A DNA stretch of 64,000 nt from GWF2-33-9 sp964500435 (GCA_964500435.1 CAZCNL010000005.1:1-64000); one strand, 5' to 3'. Counted from the first letter of the stretch, positions 51,907-62,470 are shown. The notes: generated by a model from the sequence alone, not told the origin. Numbers and translations: made by a program.

Positions 51907-53199
51907 ATGAAATTCCAATGGCAAAACACATTCCGCTCGCTCAAATATAGGAATTTTCAATTATATTTCTATGGACAAACTATTTCTTTAATAGGCACTT
52001 GGATACAAAGAATTGCTACTCCTTGGCTTGTTTACGATTTAACTCATTCTGTCTTTTTACTTGGCTTGGTTGGTTTTTTAGGGCAATTACCAACTTTTTT
52101 TATTGCTCCTTTTTCAGGCGTATATGTCGATAGATTAAGCAAATACAAGCTTTTAATTCTCACACAAGTTGTTGCTATGCTTCAAGCTTTAATGTTGGCT
52201 ATTCTCTTTATGACGCATAATTTACAAATATGGCATATCATTTTATTAAGCGTAATCTTAGGTGTTGTCAATGCTTTCGATACACCCGCAAGACAGTCAT
52301 TTCTAATTGAAATTATTGAGAAAAAAGAAGATTTGGGAAATGCTATTGCATTAAATTCATCAATGGTAAATATTGCTCGTTTAATCGGTCCCTCCATTGC
52401 AGGTATTCTTATAGCAACCACGGGCGAAGGAATGTGCTTTTTAATTAATGCTTTAAGTTATATTTTCGTTATCATCTCTCTTTTTTTAATGAAATTTAAA
52501 GAGCAAAAGATTGGGACAAGTAAGAAAAAAGATTTATTCAAAGAAATGAAAGAAGGTGGGGATTATTCTTTTAATTATTTACCAATCAAATCAGTATTAA
52601 TCTTATTGACAATAGTCAGTTTAATGGGAATGCCTTATACTGTGCTAATCCCCGATTTTGCAAAAATTTATCTAAAAGGTAATTCGAATGTATTTGGGTT
52701 TTTAATGGGAGCATCTGGTGCAGGTGCATTCATCGGTGCGATTTATTTAGCATCAAGGAAAAGCATTGCCGGATTGGAAAGTATAATTTATCGTTCGAGT
52801 ATTTTTTTTGGTGCAGGAATTATTGCTTTATCTCTTTCACGGAATATTTATTTGTCCATAATTTTAATGATTCTAACAGGACTGGGAATGATGCTCCAAA
52901 TTGCAACGAGTAATACTATTATCCAGACATTAGTTCAAAATGAAAAACGTGGACGTGTGATGAGTTTATATACAATGGCTTTTATGGGAACCGCACCTTT
53001 CGGTAGTTTGATTGCCGGTACGTTTGCAAAGCAAATAGGCACTCCAAATACTTTAATTATCAGTGGTATTTCCTGCATTATTGCGGGGTTATATTATGCA
53101 ACAAAGCTCCCACAAATTAAAAAAGATATTTATCCATTATTTCGAGATTTAGAACTCGATACATTACAATCAAAAGAAATTCTTGATTCCAATAATTAA
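51907..53199 (+). CDS. MFS exporter (EntS-like, MFS_3 family)
   Basis: A 430-residue transporter with twelve predicted helices. FRSLKYRNFQLYFYGQTISLIGTWIQRIATPWLVYDLT at the N-terminus and the loop APFSGVYVDRLSKYKLL (motif A type) identify the enterobactin-exporter-like branch. The substrate is unknown; neighbours on the tetR side suggest a link to that regulon. The start lies 147 bp from operator 2. It is convergent with purL. Confidence 0.9.
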   Translation: MKFQWQNTFRSLKYRNFQLYFYGQTISLIGTWIQRIATPWLVYDLTHSVFLLGLVGFLGQLPTFFIAPFSGVYVDRLSKYKLLILTQVVAMLQALMLAILFMTHNLQIWHIILLSVILGVVNAFDTPARQSFLIEIIEKKEDLGNAIALNSSMVNIARLIGPSIAGILIATTGEGMCFLINALSYIFVIISLFLMKFKEQKIGTSKKKDLFKEMKEGGDYSFNYLPIKSVLILLTIVSLMGMPYTVLIPDFAKIYLKGNSNVFGFLMGASGAGAFIGAIYLASRKSIAGLESIIYRSSIFFGAGIIALSLSRNIYLSIILMILTGLGMMLQIATSNTIIQTLVQNEKRGRVMSLYTMAFMGTAPFGSLIAGTFAKQIGTPNTLIISGISCIIAGLYYATKLPQIKKDIYPLFRDLELDTLQSKEILDSNN

Positions 53200-53251
53200 G
53201 ATTTAAATATTAAATTTTCTTTTAAAATTAATAATTTAATTAATTACTTGG

Positions 53252-55525
53252 CTATATCTTAAAATAATCTTTATTTAACTCTTTTTCTATTGCTGTTTCG
53301 TATAACTCTTTAATCTTCGATAATTCTATTTTAAACAAATTTTTAATTTCAAAGAAATTATTTTGCACTACACCTAATGGATAAAATTCCACTGCTGATT
53401 CCTTGCATTTTTCTTCGAAAATTTGTTTATTTGATGGATTTAAAGTTACAATAATTCTTGAATGAGACTCGCCAAATAATTTGCCCAAAGAAGGATTTTG
53501 TCCTAAATCAATACTTGCACCCAAATTTTTGGAATATATTCCCATTTCAGCCAGCGCTATTGCGATACCTCCTTCTGATACATCATGTGCGGCATTAATT
53601 ATTTGAGAATGAATTAACTCCAAAATTGTTTTTTGCAATTTTACTTCTTCGTCAATATTCATTTCAGGAGCTTCGCCAATTATTTCATTGGTCAATATTT
53701 TAACTAATTCCGAACCGCCTAATTCTTCACGAGAGTTCCCAAGCAAATATATCAAATCACCATCTTGCTTATATTGCACAGACATTATTTTATTTAAATC
53801 TTCAATAACTCCAAGCATACCAATAGTCGGCGTAGGGAAAATCGCAAAATTTTGGGATTCATTATGGAAACTGACATTGCCACCTGTAACCGGTGTATCG
53901 AGAGCTAAACAAGCATCTTTCATTCCACGAATTGTCTCTTTGAATTGGTAATAAATTTCAGGGTCGTAGGGATTTCCAAAATTTAGGCAATTAGTTATCG
54001 CAATTGGTAAAGCACCAACACACGCAACATTACGAGCTGCTTCAAACACAGCCGCCATTCCACCTTTATATGGGTCTAAGTAAACATAACGACTATTGCA
54101 ATCTGTAGTCAAAGCAATTCCCTTACCTGGTAATTCTTTTAATCGCAAAACTGCGGCATCTCCAATAATTGATACGGTATTTGTTAGCACTTGTGAATCG
54201 TATTGCTGGTATATCCATCTTTTTGATGCTATTGTTGGCGAAGTTAAGAGCTTTTCAAACAATTCATATTTATTTAAATTAGAATTATTTAATTCTTCAA
54301 TTATTTTACTTTTATTTTTTAAATCATCTAAATATTTTGGTTTCTTTGCTTCACGGTCATATTGTGGAGCACCACCACCGAGCACCAGCACTTCAGCATC
54401 AACATCCACCACTAATTTATTATGTCTGTATATTTTCAACTTGCCATCACCACGAATTTCACCAATTTGCACCAATGGCACATCCCATTTTTTTGCGATT
54501 TCTGCGGCTTTTGCTTCTTTTCCTTTTTCAATTACCAACAACATTCTTTCTTGGGATTCGGAAAGCATAATTTCGTAAGCAGACATATTTTCTTCTCGCA
54601 GTGGAACTTTGTCCAAATCTATTGTCATGCCTACGCCTCCACGTGCTGACATTTCAGAGGTCGAAGAAGAAATACCAGCGGCACCCATATCTTGAACCCC
54701 AACCAAAACACCAGCGTCCAACATATCAAGTAATGCTTCTAAGAGCACTTTTTCAGCAAAAGGGTCACCAACTTGAACTGTCGGTCTCATCTCGTCTGTT
54801 TTCTCGTCAAATTCTCTCGACGCAAGCAACGAAGCACCGTGAATACCATCTCGTCCAGTTCGACTCCCCAAGATGAAAACGGGATTGCCAACACCTGAAG
54901 CGGTCGCCGAAATCACCTTATCTTTGTGGACAATCCCCACTGCCATTGCATTTACCAATGGATTATCTTGATAACAATTATCGAAATATACTTCACCAGC
55001 AACAGTCGGTACACCGAATGAATTTCCATAATCTCCAATTCCTTTAACAACACCTTTGACTAAATATTTTGTGCGTGGGTTGTTCAACTCGCCAAATCTC
55101 AAAGAATCTAACGAAGCAATTGGACGGGCACCCATCGAAAAAATATCTCGTAAAATACCTCCAACACCTGTTGCCGCACCTTGATAGGGCTCCACAGCCG
55201 AAGGATGATTGTGGCTTTCGATTTTAAAAGCAATTGCCCAACCTTCACCAACATCAACCAATCCCGCATTTTCTGCTCCAGCATCGACAAGTAATCTTTT
55301 CCCTGAGCGTGGCAAGGTTTTTAATTGTTTTATTGAATTTTTATAGGAACAATGCTCACTCCAAAGCACCCCAAATACACCTAACTCCGTATAAGTTGGA
55401 ACTCTACCTAAATGTTCGACAATTGTTTGATATTCTGCTTCGTCTAACCCAACTTCTTTTGCAGTATCGATATTTACATCAATTTCTGAATATAATTCGT
55501 CACTATAATTTTCAAATTTGCTCAT
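53252..55525 (-). CDS. purL: Phosphoribosylformylglycinamidine synthase, PurL subunit
   Basis: A 757-residue small-type PurL, which converts FGAR, ATP and ammonia to FGAM in purine synthesis. FGVLWSEHCSYKNS holds the catalytic His, and IESHNHPSAVEPYQGAATGVGGILRD, then TGRDGIHGASLLASREF and GDPFAEKVLLEALLD are classical signatures. ALPIAITNCLNFGNPYDPE and AHDVSEGGIAIALAEM mark the second half. The small form needs PurQ and PurS, which are not in this window. Full length, single gene. Confidence 0.97.
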   Translation of the reverse strand: MSKFENYSDELYSEIDVNIDTAKEVGLDEAEYQTIVEHLGRVPTYTELGVFGVLWSEHCSYKNSIKQLKTLPRSGKRLLVDAGAENAGLVDVGEGWAIAFKIESHNHPSAVEPYQGAATGVGGILRDIFSMGARPIASLDSLRFGELNNPRTKYLVKGVVKGIGDYGNSFGVPTVAGEVYFDNCYQDNPLVNAMAVGIVHKDKVISATASGVGNPVFILGSRTGRDGIHGASLLASREFDEKTDEMRPTVQVGDPFAEKVLLEALLDMLDAGVLVGVQDMGAAGISSSTSEMSARGGVGMTIDLDKVPLREENMSAYEIMLSESQERMLLVIEKGKEAKAAEIAKKWDVPLVQIGEIRGDGKLKIYRHNKLVVDVDAEVLVLGGGAPQYDREAKKPKYLDDLKNKSKIIEELNNSNLNKYELFEKLLTSPTIASKRWIYQQYDSQVLTNTVSIIGDAAVLRLKELPGKGIALTTDCNSRYVYLDPYKGGMAAVFEAARNVACVGALPIAITNCLNFGNPYDPEIYYQFKETIRGMKDACLALDTPVTGGNVSFHNESQNFAIFPTPTIGMLGVIEDLNKIMSVQYKQDGDLIYLLGNSREELGGSELVKILTNEIIGEAPEMNIDEEVKLQKTILELIHSQIINAAHDVSEGGIAIALAEMGIYSKNLGASIDLGQNPSLGKLFGESHSRIIVTLNPSNKQIFEEKCKESAVEFYPLGVVQNNFFEIKNLFKIELSKIKELYETAIEKELNKDYFKI

Positions 55526-55622
55526 TTTTCATTTTTATGTTTTAAAAAAAAGCAAGTTAACAAAAATTTTCGAGAAAATTATTTGAATTGCTTAAGATTA
55601 TATTAACTAAATTATATTTATT

Positions 55623-56612
55623 ATGAAAAATAAATTTCTTTTTTTATTTTTTGCCTTCATCTTATCATTCATTTTTTTACAATCATTATCATTGCAAGCA
55701 AAAACAGAAGATTCAACAACTTTTGAATCACAAATTAATCAAATCAAATCAAAAACATTCCAAACTGATTCATTGTTAATAATAAAAAATGTTATTTATA
55801 AAGAATTAGATTTCGAAAAATATGATTCAAATCGTGTAATGCTTGATATATATTTACCTGCGAAGGACACAACTGAAGAAAAGCATCCTGTTATATTTTT
55901 TGTTCACGGTGGTGGCTGGAATTCAGGGGATAAAGTCTTTTCACTTGAAAAAGCCAAAGCAATTATTGATAGTGGTTTTATATTAGTATCAGTAAATTAT
56001 CGTTTTTCGCCAAATCCTGTCGATTTGAATAATCCAAACAGAATAAAATTCCCCGTTCATCTTCTCGATGTTAGCGATGCCTTAAACTTTTGTTTACAAA
56101 TTTTACCTAAATTCAACGGAGATATTTTTAACATAACTTTAATGGGACATTCAGCAGGAGGAAATTTAGTTACAAGTTTAGTAACTTTGGATGATATATT
56201 GAAAAAATCATATCGACGAAATATTTCAAGTGTTGTAAATATTGATGGTGTTGCTTTGGATATTCCTAATTTTATCAAAGAAATAAATGGAACTTATAAA
56301 GAAATGTTTTTAAATGCTTTTGGAACCGATTCAACTGAATGGGCAAAAGCATCACCCGTTTTTAATATCAAGAAGAATCAAAAATTGCCGCCATTTTTAA
56401 TTCTTTCGCAAAATAATCCAACTCGAATTAAATATTATTACGAATTTAAAGATAGCTTAGCAATATACGGACATAAAGTGGTTATTGAAATATTAAAAAA
56501 TTATGACCACAACCAACTTTTGATGAAATTTTGTGATTTCTCCGATGCTGAATCAAGTGAATACACTAAGCTTATTTTTAATTTTATAAAGTCAAATTGT
56601 AAAAATTTATAA
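55623..56612 (+). CDS. Secreted alpha/beta-hydrolase (carboxylesterase/BD-FAE type)
   Basis: A 329-residue protein with signal peptide (cleavage near LQAK). The hydrolase core shows the oxyanion motif FFVHGGGWNSGDK (residues 93-105), VNYRFSP, the nucleophile elbow LMGHSAGGNL, and a late His in NYDHNQLLMKF. This is the HGGG/GxSxG plan of bacterial esterases of the BD-FAE/HSL type. It is probably periplasmic and acts on carboxyl or acetyl esters. It reads toward the lipoprotein gene 87 bp downstream. Confidence 0.88.
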   Translation: MKNKFLFLFFAFILSFIFLQSLSLQAKTEDSTTFESQINQIKSKTFQTDSLLIIKNVIYKELDFEKYDSNRVMLDIYLPAKDTTEEKHPVIFFVHGGGWNSGDKVFSLEKAKAIIDSGFILVSVNYRFSPNPVDLNNPNRIKFPVHLLDVSDALNFCLQILPKFNGDIFNITLMGHSAGGNLVTSLVTLDDILKKSYRRNISSVVNIDGVALDIPNFIKEINGTYKEMFLNAFGTDSTEWAKASPVFNIKKNQKLPPFLILSQNNPTRIKYYYEFKDSLAIYGHKVVIEILKNYDHNQLLMKFCDFSDAESSEYTKLIFNFIKSNCKNL

Positions 56613-56699
56613 TTTACAAGAAAATATTTTATTTAGAATAATTTTGTATATTTGTAATATGTTACTTTAAAAATAATTTTTTTAATTTGGGAGTTTTTA

Positions 56700-58133
56700 A
56701 TGAAAAAATCAACAAACTCAAAGATTTTGAAAATGTTAATAATAATGACATTTTCATTAAATTTCTTTTCGTGTGGCAATGATAATTCCACATCGCCTTC
56801 AAAGAGTTCAGCAAAACAGATAATCACATTTAACTTTAACAGTTTTACTCCAGTAATTGAAGGAGCTATTGACCAAAATACAAAGATTATCACTTTGGCT
56901 GTTCCATTCGGAACAGATATAACAAATTTAACACCGACAATCACAATTTCAAGCAATGCAACAATAAATCCATCTTCAAATATTCCGCAAAACTTCACTA
57001 ATCCAGTATTATACACAGTTACTGCAGAAGATGGATCAACTGCAACTTATACTGTGAAAGTAATCTTTAATACAAATAATCCTGGAACGATTTCTGGAAC
57101 TATATCAGCAAATACTACGCTTAAAGATCTTGGATTAGCTATCGATTACATAGTCTCTGGACCAGTCTATATTGATGGCAACGCCTTGTTAACCATAGAA
57201 CCAGGTACTACAATTAATTTCTCATCAGTAAATGACTATTTTCAAATTAACGAAAATGCCGGAATAAGAGCAATTGGTACTGCTGAAAAACCAATTGTTT
57301 TTGCTGGTCCTGTGAACAACAATAATAAAGGGTCATGGGATGGTATCTATATTAAATCAAACAGAAACGATAATAAATTTGAATATGTTGAAATTTATCG
57401 TGCTGGTAGTTATGAAAATGGTGCTTTAAATTTGGAAAATGGGGCTAAACTTGCAATGTCTAATTGCAAAATTTCAGCATCCTTACATAATGGTTTATAT
57501 TTAAACAGTAATGCAACCTTAACCCTTTTTGATAACAATACAATTGAATTTTGCGATGGTTATCCAATTTCTTGTAATGATCTAACTCAAACTGAGAAAT
57601 TTAACAACTCAAACATATTCCTTAATAATATTAAATCTTCAGTTGATATTAGAGTTGGGACTATAATCAGCAATACTTTCACTTTGAATAAAATAGATAT
57701 TCCTTATGATATTTATGATATAGATGTTACGAATGGAACATTTAATATTTCAAATGGTGTAACACTGAGGTTTAAAAATAATGGTTATCTCAATGTAAAA
57801 GATGGCGGTATTTTGAATGCAAACGGGGTTACATTTACAGCAACGAGCGCTGTCCCAGGTTTTTGGTATAGTATTGAAATTAATAATAAATACGACAATG
57901 TTCTCCAAAATTGCATAATAGAATATTGTGGTATGAATGATGAAGGTGGTATTTACACACCAGATGGGAAAATATCTTTAACAGATGTTAAAATACAGCA
58001 TAGTTCATCGTATGGCATTGTCTTTTCTTCCGAAAACAATTTGATAACACACCAGAACGTTACATTCTCAGATTGTGCTAAAGGAAATGTATTTGATTAT
58101 TCAACTAATGAAGTGCTTGAAAATTTGCCATAG
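56700..58133 (+). CDS. Lipoprotein with DUF5018-like and right-handed beta-helix domains
   Basis: A 477-residue surface lipoprotein. The lipobox is LNFFSCGND (Cys at 26). Residues about 36-125 form a DUF5018-like Ig fold (FNFNSFTPVIEGAIDQ, FGTDITNLTPTITISS, YTVTAEDGSTATYTVKV). From about 145, short repeats of parallel beta-helix type occur (GNALLTIEPGTTINFSS, GALNLENGAKLAMSNCKIS, NATLTLFDNNTIEFC). Carbohydrate binding or adhesion is inferred. A bidirectional terminator follows at 58163. Confidence 0.82.
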   Translation: MKKSTNSKILKMLIIMTFSLNFFSCGNDNSTSPSKSSAKQIITFNFNSFTPVIEGAIDQNTKIITLAVPFGTDITNLTPTITISSNATINPSSNIPQNFTNPVLYTVTAEDGSTATYTVKVIFNTNNPGTISGTISANTTLKDLGLAIDYIVSGPVYIDGNALLTIEPGTTINFSSVNDYFQINENAGIRAIGTAEKPIVFAGPVNNNNKGSWDGIYIKSNRNDNKFEYVEIYRAGSYENGALNLENGAKLAMSNCKISASLHNGLYLNSNATLTLFDNNTIEFCDGYPISCNDLTQTEKFNNSNIFLNNIKSSVDIRVGTIISNTFTLNKIDIPYDIYDIDVTNGTFNISNGVTLRFKNNGYLNVKDGGILNANGVTFTATSAVPGFWYSIEINNKYDNVLQNCIIEYCGMNDEGGIYTPDGKISLTDVKIQHSSSYGIVFSSENNLITHQNVTFSDCAKGNVFDYSTNEVLENLP

Positions 58134-58162
58134 ACTATTGTTTCTGTTTCATTAATAAAAAA

Positions 58163-58199
58163 AGAGGTGGATTATTGGCAATCTACCTCTTTTTTTTTT
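58163..58199. terminator. Bidirectional terminator
   Basis: AGAGGTGGATT...AATCTACCTCT, 11-bp stem with one G-U pair, flanked by A and T runs. It separates the convergent lipoprotein and OsmC genes. Confidence 0.9.
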
Positions 58200-58205
58200 A
58201 TTCAC

Positions 58206-58619
58206 TTATTGAATTAATGCTTCGGTCGTAACTTCGCAGCCAGCTCTTTGGAACATTGCCGAGGCGCCGCAATAAGTTGTTTGACTTAACTCTATTGCTC
58301 TTTCCAAATCTTTCAATTCAGCATCGGGACTTTTCAATATATATTTTAGATGGACTTTCGTATATACTTTTGGATGTTTATCTGCACGAGTTCCCTCAAC
58401 TTCCATAGTTAATCCATCTATTTGTTTTCTTTTCTTTCTTAAAATAGCTAAAACATCCATAAATGAACAAGCAGCCATTGCTTCCAGTAAAACAGCCATT
58501 GGAGCAGAAGCAGTATTTTCTCCTCCTACTTCAGGTACAGTATCGAAATGTGTTATATGCCCATCTTTATCACTTCCGATTATGTGCATATTTTTGTCAA
58601 ATGTTAATGTTACTTTCAT
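58206..58619 (-). CDS. OsmC-family protein
   Basis: A 137-residue OsmC protein. APMAVLLEAMAACSFMDVLAILRKKR gives the first active Cys and TTYCGASAMFQRAGCEVT the second. It matches the YhfA/OsmC-like group rather than Ohr. Organic hydroperoxide reduction is the inferred role. It is separate from the other OsmC protein (33008) in position and sequence. Confidence 0.85.
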   Translation of the reverse strand: MKVTLTFDKNMHIIGSDKDGHITHFDTVPEVGGENTASAPMAVLLEAMAACSFMDVLAILRKKRKQIDGLTMEVEGTRADKHPKVYTKVHLKYILKSPDAELKDLERAIELSQTTYCGASAMFQRAGCEVTTEALIQ

Positions 58620-58702
58620 AATTTTACCATTGTTTAATTTATATTTATATAACGTTTATAATTTCAAATTATTAGTTAATAGTATTTTAAATAAAATACT
58701 TT

Positions 58703-59944
58703 TCAAAATCTCATATTACCAAGATGGAATTCGAATGGATATAATATGTAAAATTTTGTTGATTTGCCAAATTCTATTGCTGGAGCTGGCAATTTAAACA
58801 AATTCAATCCTTGCTTTAACCAATTCCAAAAAGGTGGACCATCAGGCAACAACTTGACTAAATCATAATCGAGAGCAACAATAAATCTTCGGTTTCCCCA
58901 AACCCATTCTGACACCGGCTCTGATTTAAGAGGATCACAAGTCCATTTATCACTGCCTGGGCTACACATTGAATAGGCGGCATATCCAAAACTAAGTTGC
59001 ATCCATTCAGGGAGATACTCTTTTACAACTCCACCAAATAAATTTCTGATATTAACAGCCCACCAAAATGATTGGGCACTATAATTATCGATGAATGAAT
59101 CGTGTGGTTTTCGATTTTCCTCACCCAACCAAGGTGGATTAACATATTCAAATTTCGGTGAAAAATTTTGCAAAACTGGGAAATAATGTTGAGCTAAGAA
59201 AAAACCTGCACCTAACACATCTGCGTAAAAATCTGAAGGAGAGAAACCAAAATCAAGACTATAACCATCTAAGATTTCGATATATGTCATATAACTTAAG
59301 CCCAAAATAGAGCCTATTATCGTTGAAGTTTCCCAACTTACCCCAGCTGTTTGCAATGCTTCAGATAATACATAGCTTGTGCCATAACCACCAAAAAAAT
59401 GTCCAAATTTATCAACCCATAAGCAATATTTTATATCTTCTTGAATTTGAAAAGGTCCAACTCGTTTCCAAATCGTACTTTGTTGCAATTCGTGTTGAAC
59501 ATAAAAAACTCCACCATAAAATCCACCAATTAGCGCAGCATTCAAAGGTTTAATTTCTGTATTCAAAAGTGGTCGAGCACCTGTTAATGTATAGCGGGGA
59601 TTATCAGCGTAAGTAAATTGTTCTTCGGGAACATATCTCAAAGTGTCTTGTTCTTTTTTCTCAATATTTTCAGACTCGTTATTAATATCAAAATTCAATC
59701 CATCAACGTTTCTTTCTGCATAAAAATTTGCTGAAATATCAAAATTTTTATCTGAAATAATATTATCTGAAATTATATTAATATTATTTTTAAAAAAAAT
59801 AAAATTTGTGGTATTATTTTTGATAAAAATTCGATTAAATGTATTAATTTTGTTGAAGTTAAATACGTTATCTTTTGAAAATAAATTTGTATTTATAAAA
59901 AGCAGAAAAAATATAAGTAGTTTTATATTGGTGTTATGTTTCAT
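58703..59944 (-). CDS. DUF2279-family envelope protein
   Basis: A 413-residue protein. After an N-terminal signal-like segment (NIKLLIFFLLFINTNLF) and an Asn-rich stretch, residues about 135-255 match DUF2279 (YfiM-like): FGHFFGGYGTSYVLSEALQTAGV, then DGYSLDFGFSPSDFYADVLGAG. These proteins are predicted outer-envelope proteins of unknown role, with conserved His, Asp and Tyr. The C-terminus ends in a short amphipathic strand (FYILYPFEFHLGNMRF). Confidence 0.78.
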   Translation of the reverse strand: MKHNTNIKLLIFFLLFINTNLFSKDNVFNFNKINTFNRIFIKNNTTNFIFFKNNINIISDNIISDKNFDISANFYAERNVDGLNFDINNESENIEKKEQDTLRYVPEEQFTYADNPRYTLTGARPLLNTEIKPLNAALIGGFYGGVFYVQHELQQSTIWKRVGPFQIQEDIKYCLWVDKFGHFFGGYGTSYVLSEALQTAGVSWETSTIIGSILGLSYMTYIEILDGYSLDFGFSPSDFYADVLGAGFFLAQHYFPVLQNFSPKFEYVNPPWLGEENRKPHDSFIDNYSAQSFWWAVNIRNLFGGVVKEYLPEWMQLSFGYAAYSMCSPGSDKWTCDPLKSEPVSEWVWGNRRFIVALDYDLVKLLPDGPPFWNWLKQGLNLFKLPAPAIEFGKSTKFYILYPFEFHLGNMRF

Positions 59945-59993
59945 TTTTGATTTTTTTCAAAATTAAGAATATTTAATAATTTAAAATAAATAA

Positions 59994-61001
59994 ATGTCTG
60001 AAATTTCCGATATATTAAAACAAGCACGTGAAAATAAAGGCCTGTCGATTGATGAATTAAGCGATAGAACAAAAATCCGCAAATCCATCATTATTAATAT
60101 TGAAGAAAGCAATTTCGAAGATTTCCAAGATGTTTATTTGAAAGCTTTCATCCGAAGCCTTGCAAAAGAATTAAAAATCATTGAAACTCCCGAGTTTATT
60201 GAGGCTTATAAAAATTTCACTAAAACTCTTTCAACCAAAAAAACTACTACATCCGATAAAGATATAAAAAATAAATTAGAAACTGAAAATAAAAAAGAAA
60301 CATCTCAAAAACCAAGACATAAGCTTGTTGTTAGCGATTTAGAAGCAATTGAACCAACTCCAAATCCTATAACTTCATACAAACCAAAGAAAGATATATC
60401 AAAAATCTTTTCAAAAAAACCGAAACTAACAGCAAATTTTTATATTTATACATCATTAATTATATTTATTGCCATAGTATTATTTGTAACGTTTTATCCC
60501 TTTTCTAAAGAAAATTCCATCGAACCCGTTAGTCTTGACACGGTAAAAACACCTAACACATTAGAAGTAAAATCAAGCAACTCCGCAACTAATGATATAA
60601 TGCAATATTTTAAGAGTAGCGACAGTTTGAATTTAAAAGTCGAAGCTCTGGATACTGTTTGGGTCAGTATTTTAATTGATAAGACTAAAAAAGCACCAAT
60701 TTCATATATGATGCCTAATCAATCTTTTCAAGTTTCTGCTTTGAATGAATTTAAAATCTCTCATGGAAATGCATCTCGAATCAAGTTCTATTTGAACGAT
60801 AAGCTTTTGCAACCCTTTGCTCCGTCTGGTTTTATAGCAAAAGATGTTGTTATTACAAGGGATTCTGTTTATATTCCATATAATAGGAAATCAGATACTT
60901 TAAGAGTATATAAGAAGACGAAACAAAAGGATGATAAAAAGGAATTCCGAATGGTCGAACCAAGCAATATAGATGATCTGCTAAAAAAGAATACTAAATA
61001 A
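59994..61001 (+). CDS. rodZ: RodZ-like helix-turn-helix membrane protein
   Basis: A 335-residue protein. Residues 1-70 form an HTH_25-type DNA-binding-like domain (LKQARENKGLSIDELSDRTKIRKSIIINIEE). A basic linker follows, then one membrane helix (about 148-168, NFYIYTSLIIFIAIVLFVTF) and a periplasmic DUF4115-like beta domain (VEALDTVWVSILIDKTKK...). RodZ links MreB to the cell wall machinery. It is the best match, although such HTH-TM proteins can be regulators. Confidence 0.8.
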   Translation: MSEISDILKQARENKGLSIDELSDRTKIRKSIIINIEESNFEDFQDVYLKAFIRSLAKELKIIETPEFIEAYKNFTKTLSTKKTTTSDKDIKNKLETENKKETSQKPRHKLVVSDLEAIEPTPNPITSYKPKKDISKIFSKKPKLTANFYIYTSLIIFIAIVLFVTFYPFSKENSIEPVSLDTVKTPNTLEVKSSNSATNDIMQYFKSSDSLNLKVEALDTVWVSILIDKTKKAPISYMMPNQSFQVSALNEFKISHGNASRIKFYLNDKLLQPFAPSGFIAKDVVITRDSVYIPYNRKSDTLRVYKKTKQKDDKKEFRMVEPSNIDDLLKKNTK

Positions 61002-61028
61002 AAATCTAAATACCTAAAATATTAATTC

Positions 61029-62033
61029 TCAAAGTCCACTTCTAATTATATCGTGTAATCTTATAACCCCTACAACTTTATTACTTTCGTCAACCACAAC
61101 GAGCAAACTAATTTGACTTTCTCTGCTTTCCATCAATGCCAAAGCTACGTCTAAATATTCGTTTGCGTTTATACTTATTGGATTTTTAGTCATAATATCA
61201 CTTGTTGTTAAATTATTTATTTCGTTATACTTTTGTAAGGCACGACGAACATCGCCATCTGTAATTAATCCTTTTAATTCATATTCTTCATTAATTATTA
61301 CGACACAACCTAAACCTTTTTCCGATATTTTAATTATTGCATCTTTAAAAGTTGATCTTTCGAACAAAACTGGCAGATTATTTCCTTTATGCATAATGTC
61401 TTTAACTTGCAAATTTATTTGCTTGCCGATAGTGCCAAGAGGATGGGTTTTCGAAAAATCCTCTAATTTGAATTTTTTTAACAACGCTGAAACTATTGAA
61501 ATAGCATCACCAATAACTATTGTAGAAGTTGTGCTCGAAGTAGGTGCAATATTGAATGGACAAGCTTCACGAGTTATTGCCGCTTCTAAAACAACATCTG
61601 AATTATATGCTAAATATGAATTTGTATTGCTGACAATTGAAATAATTTGGGCGGCTCTTGATTTAATAAACGGTACTAATCGAGTAATTTCCTCCGTGCT
61701 ACCGCTTTTGGAAAGTAATATTACAACATCTTTTGGTTGAATTATTCCAATATCACCGTGAAGCGCTTCCACTGGATGTAAAAATGCAGCTGAAATATTA
61801 TAGCTCGAAAGTGTTGCAGCTATTTTTTTAGCAATTAAACCGGATTTTCCGATGCCTGAAAGTATAACTTTGTTAGCTTCGGAAATCATTTTTGCCGCTT
61901 TAAAATAATGAACCCCGATTTTCGATTGTGCGAGAATCAGGGATTCAATTTCAATTTTAAATATTTCGTTGAATTTTTCTTTGTATTCGAACTCTTTTTC
62001 AGAATTTAATTTTTTTTCGTTATTGCTATTCAT
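61029..62033 (-). CDS. kdsD: KpsF/GutQ-type arabinose-5-phosphate isomerase
   Basis: A 334-residue enzyme. An SIS domain (about 50-190) shows VILSGIGKSGLIAKKIAATLSSY, FLHPVEALHGDIGII, LLSKSGSTEEITRL and the CPFNIAPTSSTT segment. Two CBS domains follow (DIMHKGNNLPVLFER... and DIMTKNPISINANEYLDVA...). It interconverts ribulose- and arabinose-5-phosphate, the first step to Kdo for lipopolysaccharide. It points to an LPS-bearing Gram-negative cell. Convergent with rodZ; the 27-bp gap has no visible terminator. Confidence 0.93.
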   Translation of the reverse strand: MNSNNEKKLNSEKEFEYKEKFNEIFKIEIESLILAQSKIGVHYFKAAKMISEANKVILSGIGKSGLIAKKIAATLSSYNISAAFLHPVEALHGDIGIIQPKDVVILLSKSGSTEEITRLVPFIKSRAAQIISIVSNTNSYLAYNSDVVLEAAITREACPFNIAPTSSTTSTIVIGDAISIVSALLKKFKLEDFSKTHPLGTIGKQINLQVKDIMHKGNNLPVLFERSTFKDAIIKISEKGLGCVVIINEEYELKGLITDGDVRRALQKYNEINNLTTSDIMTKNPISINANEYLDVALALMESRESQISLLVVVDESNKVVGVIRLHDIIRSGL

Positions 62034-62093
62034 CTTTTTCTTAAAATTGTCGTTTTAGATTTATGCAAATTAAGGAAAAAGTGAATATGATTT

Positions 62094-62438
62094 TCAACCC
62101 GGGGGCCAATTCATTTTGCGACCACCAATTAAATGCAGGTGAATATGAAATACAGTTTGCCCTGCACCTTCGTTTACATTGAAAACAAGTCGATAGCCAT
62201 CTTTTTCAATTCCTTTTTCCTTTGCGATTTGTCTTGCGACGTCAACCAGCTTGCCAATCAAAGGTAAATCATCAGGCGTTAAATCATTTATTGTCGAAAT
62301 TTCTTTTTTCGGAATAATTAAAATATGTACCGGCGCTTGTGGATTAATGTCTTTAATTGCTATTATTTCTTCATTTTCAAACACAATATCTGCAGGGATT
62401 TCCCGCTTAATAATTTTTGTAAATATTGAATTTGCCAT
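62094..62438 (-). CDS. HIT-family (HINT-type) nucleotide hydrolase
   Basis: A 114-residue histidine-triad protein. IFTKIIKREIPADIVFENEEIIAIKDINPQAPVHILIIPKK is the typical N-terminal half, and the active site is QTVFHIHLHLIGG (HxHxH). Its family hydrolyses AMP-linked phosphoramidates. The C-terminus MNWPPG is the conserved end. Confidence 0.95.
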   Translation of the reverse strand: MANSIFTKIIKREIPADIVFENEEIIAIKDINPQAPVHILIIPKKEISTINDLTPDDLPLIGKLVDVARQIAKEKGIEKDGYRLVFNVNEGAGQTVFHIHLHLIGGRKMNWPPG

Positions 62439-62470
62439 AATTTTTCTTATAAATTATAAAAATTATAAAA